Shown piece after piece: positions 27,811 through 34,192 of a DNA stretch of 34,192 bases (its first letter is position 1; each line of letters starts with the position of its first letter). The notes below the pieces were generated by a model. It was not told the origin of the DNA and ran no database searches. It saw only the letters and a program-made list of their open reading frames with translations. The DNA comes from Chthoniobacter flavus (GTDB lineage: Bacteria > Verrucomicrobiota > Verrucomicrobiia > Chthoniobacterales > Terrimicrobiaceae), in contig CAMCXK010000030.1 of NCBI GenBank assembly GCA_945883435.1, forward strand, positions 1 through 34,192. Reading direction: 5' to 3'. The position numbers and the translations under genes were made by a program.

Positions 27811-28081
27811 CCCCTAAACCCTATCGCGTTTTCACCCCCCTGTCATTGACCACGCAGCACTCGCGTCACCAACAGCCCGCAACATCTTTCCGATCGGCGA
27901 TCTATTTGGTCTGGCTCTTGGCCGAATTTGATGAGCGTTCGATGCACCGGGGCCGCCCTGCCCTGCGTCGGCTGGCACGCGGAAAATCAACACAGGGGGC
28001 AGCGCGATTCCGGTTTTATCGAAGTTCTTCATTTTTGGCTGCCCCTGTGCTTCGGGATAAGCGGTTCGGGTCCCCTGGAGT
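27811..28081. other. Non-coding stretch, nothing recognisable
   Basis: Between the start of the methyltransferase gene and the broken ORF downstream of the PIN toxin. Short open frames exist on both strands, but none resembles a known protein or has a plausible ribosome binding site. Confidence 0.5.
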
Positions 28082-28400
28082 TTAGTTGTTGCGACGGGTC
28101 CTCCTGCCGTCCAAGGAGTCCATCGCCTTCAGGGCTGATATGGACTGCCTGGTCAGCCAAGCGACAGCCTCTGGATACACTTTCCACGCGGCCATGAGCA
28201 CATCGGCATAGCACAGCGCCTCTTCCTTGCTGCCTGAGGTGTAGCTTCCCGGCAACTTCCCGGGCAGTTTGCGCTGGCCTTTCAAAGACGCCTGCACATG
28301 CGGATTCTACTTACGCACCACGATGCCCCGCAATGGCCCGCTGTTTTGCTTCAGCCAAACTTTTCGGCCAAGCTTAACTTGATGAGCCTTTTTGAAAAAG
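28082..28400 (-). pseudogene. Possible broken ORF interrupted by an in-frame stop
   Basis: Directly downstream of the PIN toxin gene, one minus-strand frame reads HQVKLGRKVWLKQNSG...GIVVRK, meets TAG at 28307-28309, and continues in the same frame for 74 more codons (QASLKGQRKLPGKLPGSY, then KEEALCYADVLMAAWKVYPE) to 28082. The residue composition on both sides of the stop looks coding, and the second part has no good start codon beyond GTG at 28297. A gene damaged by a nonsense mutation is one explanation; chance open frames are another. I recognise no family. Confidence 0.3.
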
Positions 28401-28814
28401 TTACCTCGAGAAGGGATTGACAATTTCAAGTGCACCGATGCGTTGCCCGTGTTGCAAATCTTCAGAAAAAAGCTTCTTGGCGCCACCAGCCAATGCGGAC
28501 GCGAGAACCAAGCTGTCATAATAACGAAACCCATACCGTTCATGAATCAAGACGGCATGATTGAAGATCGCCAGACTCGGGAAAACACGGCACTCGGGCC
28601 AAAGCCTGAAAGCCATGTAATCCGACAAGTCCGCAGGTTTCAGTGGCACCTTGAAGCGATGCAAGGCGACAGAGGAAAACTCCTGGACCACTTGCCAACT
28701 TACAAACCAGTCTCTCTTACCGACTATTTTCTTCGCGATATCTTGTTTTCCTGAATTTTCTGCATCGAAGCAATAGACAAAAATGTTGGTGTCGAGAAAT
28801 ACCTCAGCGCTCAT
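28401..28814 (-). CDS. PIN-domain toxin ribonuclease (VapC-like)
   Basis: A 137-residue PIN-domain protein, expected to be a metal-dependent RNase toxin held inactive by the upstream antitoxin. The acidic catalytic residues are in place: Asp8 (VFLDTNIFVY), Glu45 (QVVQEF), Asp100 (YYDSLVLASA) and Asp119 (FSEDLQHGQ). FSEDLQHGQ with a following IVNPF end is common in VapC proteins. The ATG at 28814 overlaps the antitoxin's 3' end by 11 bases, the usual toxin-antitoxin arrangement. It appears intact and functional. RNA target unknown. Confidence 0.9.
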   Translation of the reverse strand: MSAEVFLDTNIFVYCFDAENSGKQDIAKKIVGKRDWFVSWQVVQEFSSVALHRFKVPLKPADLSDYMAFRLWPECRVFPSLAIFNHAVLIHERYGFRYYDSLVLASALAGGAKKLFSEDLQHGQRIGALEIVNPFSR

Positions 28815-29022
28815 TCATTTCCTCCCGAGTGAACTTGCCACCAGAATTTGCATACCCGAGTCGCAAATCCAATTCCCTTAATTTCAGCTCCCGTTCCTGC
28901 TGCTGAACCAATTCCGCCAACCATTCACGAAACAACGCATTGATCGTGGATTTTCTTTTTCGGGCCACTTCTCTGGCGGTTTCAATCAACCCCTCGTCCG
29001 CACTCAAAGTGATGTTTTTCAT
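28804..29022 (-). CDS. Antitoxin of the PIN toxin (ribbon-helix-helix-like)
   Basis: A 72-residue protein starting MKNITLSADEGLIETAR, a pattern typical of VapB-type antitoxins with an N-terminal ribbon-helix-helix DNA-binding fold; LFREWLAELVQQQERE and the C-terminal tail probably bind the toxin. The ATG at 29022 is preferred over a GTG at 29040 because the -10 element and half of the presumed operator lie between them. The gene overlaps the toxin by 11 bases. No Shine-Dalgarno sequence can exist if transcription starts where the promoter predicts; the message would be leaderless. Confidence 0.85.
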   Translation of the reverse strand: MKNITLSADEGLIETAREVARKRKSTINALFREWLAELVQQQERELKLRELDLRLGYANSGGKFTREEMNER

Positions 29023-29056
29023 GACACGAAAATAGTGCACATTTTTTTTGTGTCAA
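29022..29056 (-). promoter_or_regulatory. Promoter and inverted-repeat operator of the PIN toxin-antitoxin pair
   Basis: On the minus strand a perfect TTGACA (29051-29056) is 16 bases from TATTTT (29029-29034), and the antitoxin ATG begins six bases after the -10 box, where transcription should start. A perfect inverted repeat, TGACAC at 29050-29055 and GTGTCA at 29022-29027 as read on the minus strand, spans the promoter from the -35 box to the start codon, a likely site for autoregulation by the antitoxin. A central GTGCAC lies in the spacer. Confidence 0.6.
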
Positions 29057-29541
29057 AGGAACATCTCACATTTTGTCTCTCGACGGGCCGAGGGGGACCT
29101 CGGCGTTCCTATGTCGGTGAGTTGGCTTTTACAGATATTGATTCCAAAGACTTGGGTGCAATCACAAGGGCACTCTCATCGATTCTTGAAATCCGATAAT
29201 CCATGACCAGCATAATTTCTGTAATGCGTGTTCGTGATTGGCGGGTTTCTTACACTCGGAACGCGTAGAATGCGCCGGGAGCAGCGCCAAATCTGTGAAA
29301 ATCGCTGAAACCTCTGGACAGGCCAATCCTCGTCGCTCAGTTGCTGCCGTCGGGTCTGGATGGCGAACTAGGTCTGGCCTTGGGCGACGATTTCTCTCCA
29401 AGGATCAGCATTCTGGAAGACGAAGGTAGCAGGCGTAGCGCGACATCATCACGGTCGGAATGGCACGCTGTGCTGACCTCAGTTCCTCGCAGTTCACCCC
29501 GCAAACAGCGCCGACTCAAAACGGTCTTAAGTTAGCGCCAT
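29057..29541. other. Gene-poor stretch between two toxin-antitoxin loci
   Basis: No credible full gene. A palindrome lies at 29088-29103. On the minus strand a 34-codon frame (29109-29213) reads MDYRISRIDESALVIAPKSL with a coding-like composition, but it is too short to identify. The rest shows nothing recognisable and may be degraded accessory DNA. Confidence 0.5.
29088..29103. repeat. Perfect 6-bp palindrome, possible dispersed repeat
   Basis: CCGAGG-GGGA-CCTCGG. A similar GC-rich palindrome with CCTCG/CGAGG arms occurs at 30901-30923 in this window, which suggests a dispersed intergenic element rather than a terminator, as no T-tract follows. Confidence 0.35.
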
Positions 29542-29652
29542 TCAAAACCGACCCCCATTCCCGAAAATGAGCCGCGACGCACCCGTTTTCGAGAGACAGG
29601 CGGCCAGCACCACGCAGGTGTCGAGAAAAATCCTTAAAGGCTTTTCCGCAAG
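29542..29652 (-). pseudogene. Truncated PIN-domain toxin remnant
   Basis: Overlapping the end of the small antitoxin gene, a minus-strand frame reads RIFLDTCVVLAACL then SKTGASRLIF, the characteristic N-terminus of a PIN-domain toxin including its first catalytic Asp, then stops at TGA (29542-29544) after about 35 codons. The remaining three-quarters of the domain are missing in every frame nearby, and there is no obvious start codon. It is most simply the leftover of a deleted toxin whose antitoxin survives. Confidence 0.6.
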
Positions 29653-29831
29653 CGCTCGCCATCCACCTCGTCCTCGGCAAGCATGGAGGAAATCTCACCA
29701 GGCGAGTAAATACGCGGATGCGGTTGAGCCCGGTCCTTTCGCAACCTGATTGCGAGGAAACGCAACAGCCCCTCTTTTTCTTCGAGGGGCAACCGATCCG
29801 GAGCCTCTTCGATTTCTTGAACTGTGCTCAT
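29634..29831 (-). CDS. Small antitoxin-like protein, partner of a lost PIN toxin
   Basis: A 65-residue protein beginning MSTVQEIEEAPDRLPLEEKE and ending in a charged tail (EDEVDGERLRKSL). The N-terminal EIEEAI-x-LP-type pattern is common in small antitoxin-like proteins encoded before PIN toxins. It appears intact, with a TAA at 29634-29636 overlapping the remnant PIN frame. Its promoter has the same spacing as that of the intact pair 0.8 kb away. With no toxin left it could be an orphan antitoxin or act against another PIN protein; function is inferred from context. Confidence 0.65.
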   Translation of the reverse strand: MSTVQEIEEAPDRLPLEEKEGLLRFLAIRLRKDRAQPHPRIYSPGEISSMLAEDEVDGERLRKSL

Positions 29832-29837
29832 AGCCGG

Positions 29838-29865
29838 AAAATAGCTTTGGCTTTGGTGGATTCAA
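29838..29865 (-). promoter_or_regulatory. Promoter of the orphan antitoxin
   Basis: On the minus strand TTGAAT (29860-29865) and TATTTT (29838-29843) are 16 bases apart, and the ATG starts six bases after the -10 box. Box sequence and spacing repeat those of the intact toxin-antitoxin promoter, again predicting a leaderless message. Confidence 0.5.
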
Positions 29866-29941
29866 GCGCCGCATCGCTTCCAGTCCTGCAAAATCTCAAA
29901 AAGTGGGGTTCGGAAAGCAGGTCAGGCGGGCCCAGTGGAGG

Positions 29942-29979
29942 AAAAAAGCCGGTGCGGATCGCTCCGGCACCGGCTTTTT
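29942..29979 (-). terminator. Rho-independent terminator after the first PEP-CTERM gene
   Basis: A GCCGGTGC/GCACCGGC stem, extended inward by GGA/TCC, is flanked by A6 on the left and T5 on the right. On the minus strand it follows the stop of the 29997-30749 gene by about 17 bases and ends in a T-run. It is nearly identical to the hairpin at 30951-30992. Confidence 0.85.
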
Positions 29980-29996
29980 GGTGAGGCTTCCTCGAA

Positions 29997-30749
29997 TCAG
30001 GCGGCGACGGGCGCTGCGCTCTTCGCGGCCTTGCGGCGCTTCAGGAAGACATACCCGCCGATGCCTCCGAGAAGCAACAGCGAGGCGGCGACTTGGCCGG
30101 GCTCGGGGACGGCGGCTGCAGCACTCGTCACACCGATGTTGTAGAATGATCCTTCTGGGCTGGATACGCTCCAAGAAAGTGAAGAGAAAACACCTGTAAA
30201 TTGAATGGTTCCGTGACCTTCATTCCCCCTAAGCTCGTTACCCACTTTGGATAGGAGACCGTTTTGGCTCAGAATCACAAAGGGGTTATTAAACTGGTAT
30301 GAACCCATGTTGCCAGAGCTGCCCATCGAGATCACATTCATAACTAAGTTCGACACGGGATTAGAGAATGTGAGGGTTTGTGTAGGATAATCCCAGCCCT
30401 CCAAATTGATATAGTCACCGTTCGGTGGCAGTTGAGGGACATTAGCACTGAGAAAAGTGCTTCCTCCGGCGTTAAAGGTTGACCAAACAGCATTGCTCGA
30501 TTGACCAAAAGCGCTACCGTCCACGACTTCGCCAGTGAGGGAGACTCCCACGCTTCCGCCGCCCGGCAGTGCGATAGTCCCATTTGCGCTTGTTGCGTAG
30601 TTGTAGTTATACCATGCATTGGTGTCCGCATATGGAAAGCTGCCTGGATTGTCCCAAGCTGCCCAATTCGTGATGACGGCAGCATGCGAGGCGCTCTGAA
30701 TGCCCAGGCCGACGACTGCGACGGCGAGGAGTGTTGTGATTTTTTTCAT
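29997..30749 (-). CDS. PEP-CTERM sorting-domain surface protein
   Basis: A 250-residue exported protein. It has a signal peptide (MKKITTLLAVAVVGLG, ending near SHA) and a C-terminal PEP-CTERM tail: VPEPGQVAAS, a short hydrophobic helix (LLLLGGIGGYVFL) and the basic end KRRKAAKS. Such tails are processed by an exosortase, which is not in this window. The middle (about 25-210) is a beta-rich, Gly/Asn/Ser-rich, low-charge domain with no recognised family. The frame is open further upstream to 30863, but ATG 30749 begins the signal peptide exactly. No Shine-Dalgarno sequence precedes it. A terminator follows. It probably sits in the envelope or extracellular matrix. Confidence 0.88.
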   Translation of the reverse strand: MKKITTLLAVAVVGLGIQSASHAAVITNWAAWDNPGSFPYADTNAWYNYNYATSANGTIALPGGGSVGVSLTGEVVDGSAFGQSSNAVWSTFNAGGSTFLSANVPQLPPNGDYINLEGWDYPTQTLTFSNPVSNLVMNVISMGSSGNMGSYQFNNPFVILSQNGLLSKVGNELRGNEGHGTIQFTGVFSSLSWSVSSPEGSFYNIGVTSAAAAVPEPGQVAASLLLLGGIGGYVFLKRRKAAKSAAPVAA

Positions 30750-30900
30750 CGTGGAGGTTTGAGTTTTTGAGTTGAAGGCGGCGGGGTGGTTGAACCGCTG
30801 CGTGTGGAAAGAATCCCCGAACACCCCGCATTTCCGCAATCCACATGAATGGGTATGTGACAAAACCCGGCGCGGCAGCGCCTATCGAAAAGAGATGGTA

Positions 30901-30923
30901 GGGACGCCTCGCCGAGGGGTCCC
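30901..30923. repeat. GC-rich imperfect palindrome, possible dispersed repeat
   Basis: GGGAC-G-CCTCG faces CGAGG-G-GTCCC, an 10-bp stem with one mismatch and almost no loop. It lies between the two PEP-CTERM genes and resembles the palindrome at 29088-29103. No T-tract follows. Confidence 0.35.
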
Positions 30924-30950
30924 ACTCCTGCGGCGAAGCCGCCCCCCATC

Positions 30951-30992
30951 AAAAAAAAAGCCGGTGCGGATCGCTCCGCCACCGGCTTTTTT
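30951..30992 (-). terminator. Rho-independent terminator after the second PEP-CTERM gene
   Basis: A near copy of the hairpin at 29942-29979: GCCGGTG...CACCGGC with inner CGGA/TCCG, flanked by an A-run and T6. On the minus strand it follows the stop of the beta-strand-repeat gene by about 15 bases. Confidence 0.85.
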
Positions 30993-31006
30993 GAGGCTTG
31001 GCCGAA

Positions 31007-34000
31007 TCAGACAGCGCCTGACGCTGCCGTCTTCGCAGCTTTGCGGCGCTGCATCCACACATACCCGCCGATTCCGGCGAGGAGCAGGAGCGACGCGGCC
31101 ACTTGGCCGGGTTCCGGAACCGCCGCGCTGCCTGCCACGGCTTGGAGGTAGAGGGCGTTGGCGTCGCCGAGGGTCAGGACCTGGAAGCTTGAGGGCAGTG
31201 CCCCGCTCCACCCGCCGCTGCCGTTGGTGGCGGCGGTGTTGATGTTGAAGAGGCTCGAGTAGTTCGTGTTCGCGGCGAGGGAGGTGCCGTTGAGGTTGAT
31301 GCCGCCTGCGGCGCTGGCGATGAGCCAGGTGCTGCCGACGCTCGGGTCCCAACCGGGGATGGTCCCGTTGGTGTCCGGCGATGTGCTTGAGAGGCTCCAG
31401 AGGTTCAGATTGAACCGGTTCGAGCTGTCGAGGCCGCTGAAGGTGAGCGTGCCGGTGACATCGAGAAAATCCCAGCCTGTGCCTGCGCCGGTCTGCACGG
31501 CGGGGTTGGTGTTTGTGGCGAGAACTTGCCAATTGTAGTTGGCTCCGCTGTTCCATGTGGCGTCGCCGGTGACGGACAGGCTGCCGGGCGAGTTCCCGGG
31601 AGCCAGTGTGGAGCCCGAGTTTAGAATCAATCCGCCCACGCGACCGCTGCCGCCGATGCGCGCGCCGCTTTGAACGGTGGCGGTGCTGGTGATCGAGCCA
31701 TCCACGGTGAGTTGGCCCGCTTGCACCGTGGTGGCTCCCGTGTAGGTGCTGTTGCCGCTCATGACGAGGGTGCCAGTGCCGCTCTTGGCGAGTGAGCCGG
31801 TGCCATCCATCGCGCCGAGGTAGGTGCCGCTGCCGGCTTGGTTGAACTCCACGGCGGCGTTGTTGGTCACATCGCCTTGCAGGCTGGCGGAGTTGCCGAC
31901 GAGCTTGCCTGCGGACACGGTGGTGCCGCCGGAGTAGGTGTTGCTGCCCGAGAGGGTGACGGTGCCGGTGCCGCTCTTGCTAAGGGAGCCGCTGCCGCTG
32001 ATGTCGCCCGCGTAGGTGCCATTGGAATTTTGGGAGATTTCGAAGGCGGCGTTGTTGGCCATGTTGCCTTGGAGGTTCGCCGTGCCGGCGACGAGCTTGC
32101 CGTCGGAGATGGTGGTGCCGCCGCTGTGGGTGTTGCTGCCCGAGAGGGTGACGGTGCCGGTGCCGGATTTGATGAGCGCGCCGCTGCCAGCCATGTTGCC
32201 GGAGTAGGTGCCGTCGGTATCCTGCGCGAACTCGACTTGCGCGTTGTTGGTGACGGCTCCCTTGAGGCTTGCTGTGGTGCCCGCGAGCTTTCCGCCGCTG
32301 ACGGTGGTGCCGCCGGAGTAGGTGTTGTTGCCGCCAAGGGTGAGCGTGCCCGCGCCTTGCTTGGTGAGGGAACCGGTGCCGGTGACCACGCCGTTGTAGG
32401 CGGTGTCGGTGGATTGGTTCACGGTGAGCGAGCCGCTGCCCATGGCGAGGGTTCCCCCCTGCCCGCTCACGGCGGAGAAGGTCTGCGACTTGTTGTTGAG
32501 GTCCATCGTGGCTCCGGCGCTCAGCACAAGCGAGCTGCCAGCGGCGAAGGAGCCGCCCGCGCCGAGTTCCAAGGTGCCGCCTTGGATTTTCACGGCGCCG
32601 GTGAAGGTGTTGGCCGCGCCGATGGTGGTGGTGCCGCTGGTGCGCTTGAGGATGCCGGCGGCGAAGTCTGGACCGTCGGCGAGCACGGCGTTGAGCGAGC
32701 CGTTGCTTGTCAGCGTGAGCGTGGAAACGAGCTGGCCAGGCCCATTGACGGTTCCGCCGCCCTGCTCAAGGGCCCCGATGAAGGTGCGCTGGTTGACGGT
32801 GAGCGTGGTGCCGGCGTTCATGATGACAACGGCATCGCTGGAGAGGGCGTTGGCGTTTGCGAGAACGAGGGTGCCGCCGGTGAGCGTGGTGTCGCCGGTG
32901 AAGGTGCCCACACCGGAGAGGGTGAAGGTGCCTGCGCCGGATTTGGTGAGTCCGCCGTTGCCGGCCATGGTGCCCGAGTAGGTGCTATTCGAAGCCCCGG
33001 TGGTGAGGATGTGGTCGCCAAGCTGGATCGCACCGCTGCCTGTGACGCTGGCGAGGGTTTGGTTGCCGCCGAGGGCGAAGGTGCCTGCGGCGTTCACTGT
33101 GACCGAGTTGCTGGTGGCGATGCGGTTGTCTCCCGAGGTGGCCAGCGTGCCGCCGTTGATCGTGGTGGCTCCGGTGTAGGTGTTCGCTCCCGAGAGCGTC
33201 GTGGTGCCCGCTCCGTTCTGCGCGACCGAACCCGTGCCCGAAATCACGTTGGCCACGGCAAGGGCGTTCGCTCGATTGAACACCAGCGATGCATTGTTCG
33301 TCACCGCACCGGTGCCCAGCGTTCCGTTCGTGCCGCCGTTGCCGATCTGCAGTGCTCCGGCGCTGATCGTTGTCGTGCCCGTGTAGGCGTTGCTTCCGGC
33401 CAACACCATCGCACCGGCGCCGGTCTTCGTCAGAGAGCTGACCTGTGCGGGGCCAAACGTGGCACCGGAGCCGTCGCGGAGCACGCCCGTGACCAGCAAG
33501 TCCGTTTCCGATGCCCCATCCCCGACATTGAATGTTGTTCCGGTGACCGCCGCCGCACCGAGAGCGATGCCGTTGCCGGCGATCGTGGATGTCGCGTTGC
33601 CGGTGACGGTAACCGCACCCTTGAGAGCGAACGACTGGCCCGAGCTCGGCTCCACGTCGTTGGCCTGGAGCGTGCCGCCGTTGAGGTTGAGGGCGCCAAG
33701 CGTATTGAAAACAGCACCGCTGTTTTGGAGAAGACCCCCCTCATTGAGCACGACGGGCATCGCGATGCTGTCGGTGTGCAGTCCGAGGACATCCCTGCGG
33801 GCGAAGGTAATCGTTCCACCGTTATTGGCCGTGAGATCGGTGCCGATGTTAAGGAGGGTGCCCCCGGCTCCGATAACGAGGGTGCCTGCGTTGACCCTAG
33901 TTCCTCCCGAGTAGGTGTTGACGCCGCTGAGCAGGAGCGTGCCCGCGCCGACCTTGGTCATGCCGTAGGCGCCACCCTCCTGCCCGATAGCGCCGGAAAT

Positions 34001-34192
34001 GGTCAACTGCCCGGCGTCGGCGCCCAGCGTGACATCAGACCTCAAGGCATAGCCAGTGGCGGTGAGCGCATTGCTTCCGCTGAGGTTACGGATTGCGCCC
34101 AAACCACCGACACCGCTCCCGAAGATATGCATGTGCTCGTCCATGCTGATGTTCCCCTGCAGGGCGAGCGTGGCCCCGGCGGACACCGTGGT
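31007..34192 (-). CDS. Autotransporter-associated beta-strand repeat protein with PEP-CTERM tail, N-terminus outside window
   Basis: At least 1061 residues of a very large secreted protein; the frame is open at the right edge, so the signal peptide and start are missing. The sequence is a beta-helix of passenger-associated repeats: units such as GTGTVTLSGSNTYSGGTT followed by a KLVG-type strand recur about ten or more times. Three consecutive units of exactly 64 residues (192 bases) lie at 31781-32356. Instead of an outer-membrane beta-barrel it ends in AVPEPGQVAAS, a hydrophobic helix and QRRKAAK, a PEP-CTERM sorting signal. The last 250 residues before the tail form a separate, non-repetitive domain. 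It is presumably anchored by exosortase and displayed as an adhesin or matrix protein. Confidence 0.88.
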   Translation of the reverse strand, partial: TTVSAGATLALQGNISMDEHMHIFGSGVGGLGAIRNLSGSNALTATGYALRSDVTLGADAGQLTISGAIGQEGGAYGMTKVGAGTLLLSGVNTYSGGTRVNAGTLVIGAGGTLLNIGTDLTANNGGTITFARRDVLGLHTDSIAMPVVLNEGGLLQNSGAVFNTLGALNLNGGTLQANDVEPSSGQSFALKGAVTVTGNATSTIAGNGIALGAAAVTGTTFNVGDGASETDLLVTGVLRDGSGATFGPAQVSSLTKTGAGAMVLAGSNAYTGTTTISAGALQIGNGGTNGTLGTGAVTNNASLVFNRANALAVANVISGTGSVAQNGAGTTTLSGANTYTGATTINGGTLATSGDNRIATSNSVTVNAAGTFALGGNQTLASVTGSGAIQLGDHILTTGASNSTYSGTMAGNGGLTKSGAGTFTLSGVGTFTGDTTLTGGTLVLANANALSSDAVVIMNAGTTLTVNQRTFIGALEQGGGTVNGPGQLVSTLTLTSNGSLNAVLADGPDFAAGILKRTSGTTTIGAANTFTGAVKIQGGTLELGAGGSFAAGSSLVLSAGATMDLNNKSQTFSAVSGQGGTLAMGSGSLTVNQSTDTAYNGVVTGTGSLTKQGAGTLTLGGNNTYSGGTTVSGGKLAGTTASLKGAVTNNAQVEFAQDTDGTYSGNMAGSGALIKSGTGTVTLSGSNTHSGGTTISDGKLVAGTANLQGNMANNAAFEISQNSNGTYAGDISGSGSLSKSGTGTVTLSGSNTYSGGTTVSAGKLVGNSASLQGDVTNNAAVEFNQAGSGTYLGAMDGTGSLAKSGTGTLVMSGNSTYTGATTVQAGQLTVDGSITSTATVQSGARIGGSGRVGGLILNSGSTLAPGNSPGSLSVTGDATWNSGANYNWQVLATNTNPAVQTGAGTGWDFLDVTGTLTFSGLDSSNRFNLNLWSLSSTSPDTNGTIPGWDPSVGSTWLIASAAGGINLNGTSLAANTNYSSLFNINTAATNGSGGWSGALPSSFQVLTLGDANALYLQAVAGSAAVPEPGQVAASLLLLAGIGGYVWMQRRKAAKTAASGAV
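31781..32356 (-). repeat. Three tandem 192-base coding repeats
   Basis: Three head-to-tail copies of a 64-codon unit within the beta-strand-repeat gene. Each starts with GAGTLTLGG or GTGTVTLSG, has SGGTT about residue 14, NNA near 37-40, and ends with a LxKS element. Copies two and three are closest to each other. Equal length with no insertions suggests recent unequal crossover or strong structural constraint. Confidence 0.75.

Noticed and set aside
29109-29213. 34-codon minus-strand frame (MDYRISRIDESALVIAPK...)
   Set aside because: Composition looks coding, but it is too short to assign and has no clear start signal; it may be a gene fragment.
31700-33400. Regularly spaced repeats resembling a CRISPR array
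   Set aside because: The repeats are coding, vary in sequence and length, and translate into beta-strand units in one continuous frame; there are no cas genes.

Overview
The window is a GC-rich bacterial chromosome segment. It most likely comes from the Verrucomicrobiota. This is an inference from two proteins with VPEPG-type PEP-CTERM sorting tails (one carrying autotransporter-associated beta-strand repeats), the gene style and scattered short palindromes. No rRNA or tRNA gene, CRISPR array, transposase or phage gene was seen.

Layout. Positions 3-7202 read rightward: the end of purU, an M24 metallopeptidase, prfC, a large membrane protein joining a glycosidase-like domain to a GT2 glycosyltransferase, queA, and a small TMEM14-like membrane protein. 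Several of these genes overlap by a few bases and look co-transcribed. Positions 7228-11198 hold a PerR/Fur-type regulator directly followed by sufC, sufB and sufD. This is an Fe-S cluster assembly operon with its own regulator, but without the cysteine desulfurase. Positions 11326-18048 form a surface-glycan block: a leftward sulfotransferase, then a tightly packed rightward run (two GT4 glycosyltransferases, a second sulfotransferase, a GT-C-like membrane protein), then a convergent leftward GT9 heptosyltransferase-like gene. The GT9 gene lies just downstream of a 1197-residue protein fusing a TerB-like domain, a beta-rich region and an ABCG-type transporter (18052-21645).

After a 415-base intergenic stretch come rpsN, an alpha/beta-hydrolase that appears to have lost its catalytic serine, a histidine phosphatase and katG, all rightward. 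Everything after 26302 reads leftward: a HEAT/THUMP-like RNA methyltransferase with strongly skewed base composition; a gene-poor stretch with a broken ORF, an intact PIN-toxin/antitoxin pair, and a second antitoxin followed by a truncated PIN remnant; then two PEP-CTERM surface proteins. The second of these runs off the right edge.

How the parts fit together. The PerR-like regulator, suf genes and katG all concern iron and peroxide stress. The 11-21 kb block probably builds and exports a sulfated surface polysaccharide, and the PEP-CTERM proteins would be displayed in the same envelope. The observations most worth following up are: a PerR-like regulator with cysteine at the position that sets peroxide sensing; two toxin-antitoxin promoters with the same spacing that place the start codon at the expected transcript 5' end; the sulfotransferase/glycosyltransferase cluster; and a duplicated cassette of PEP-CTERM tail plus terminator.
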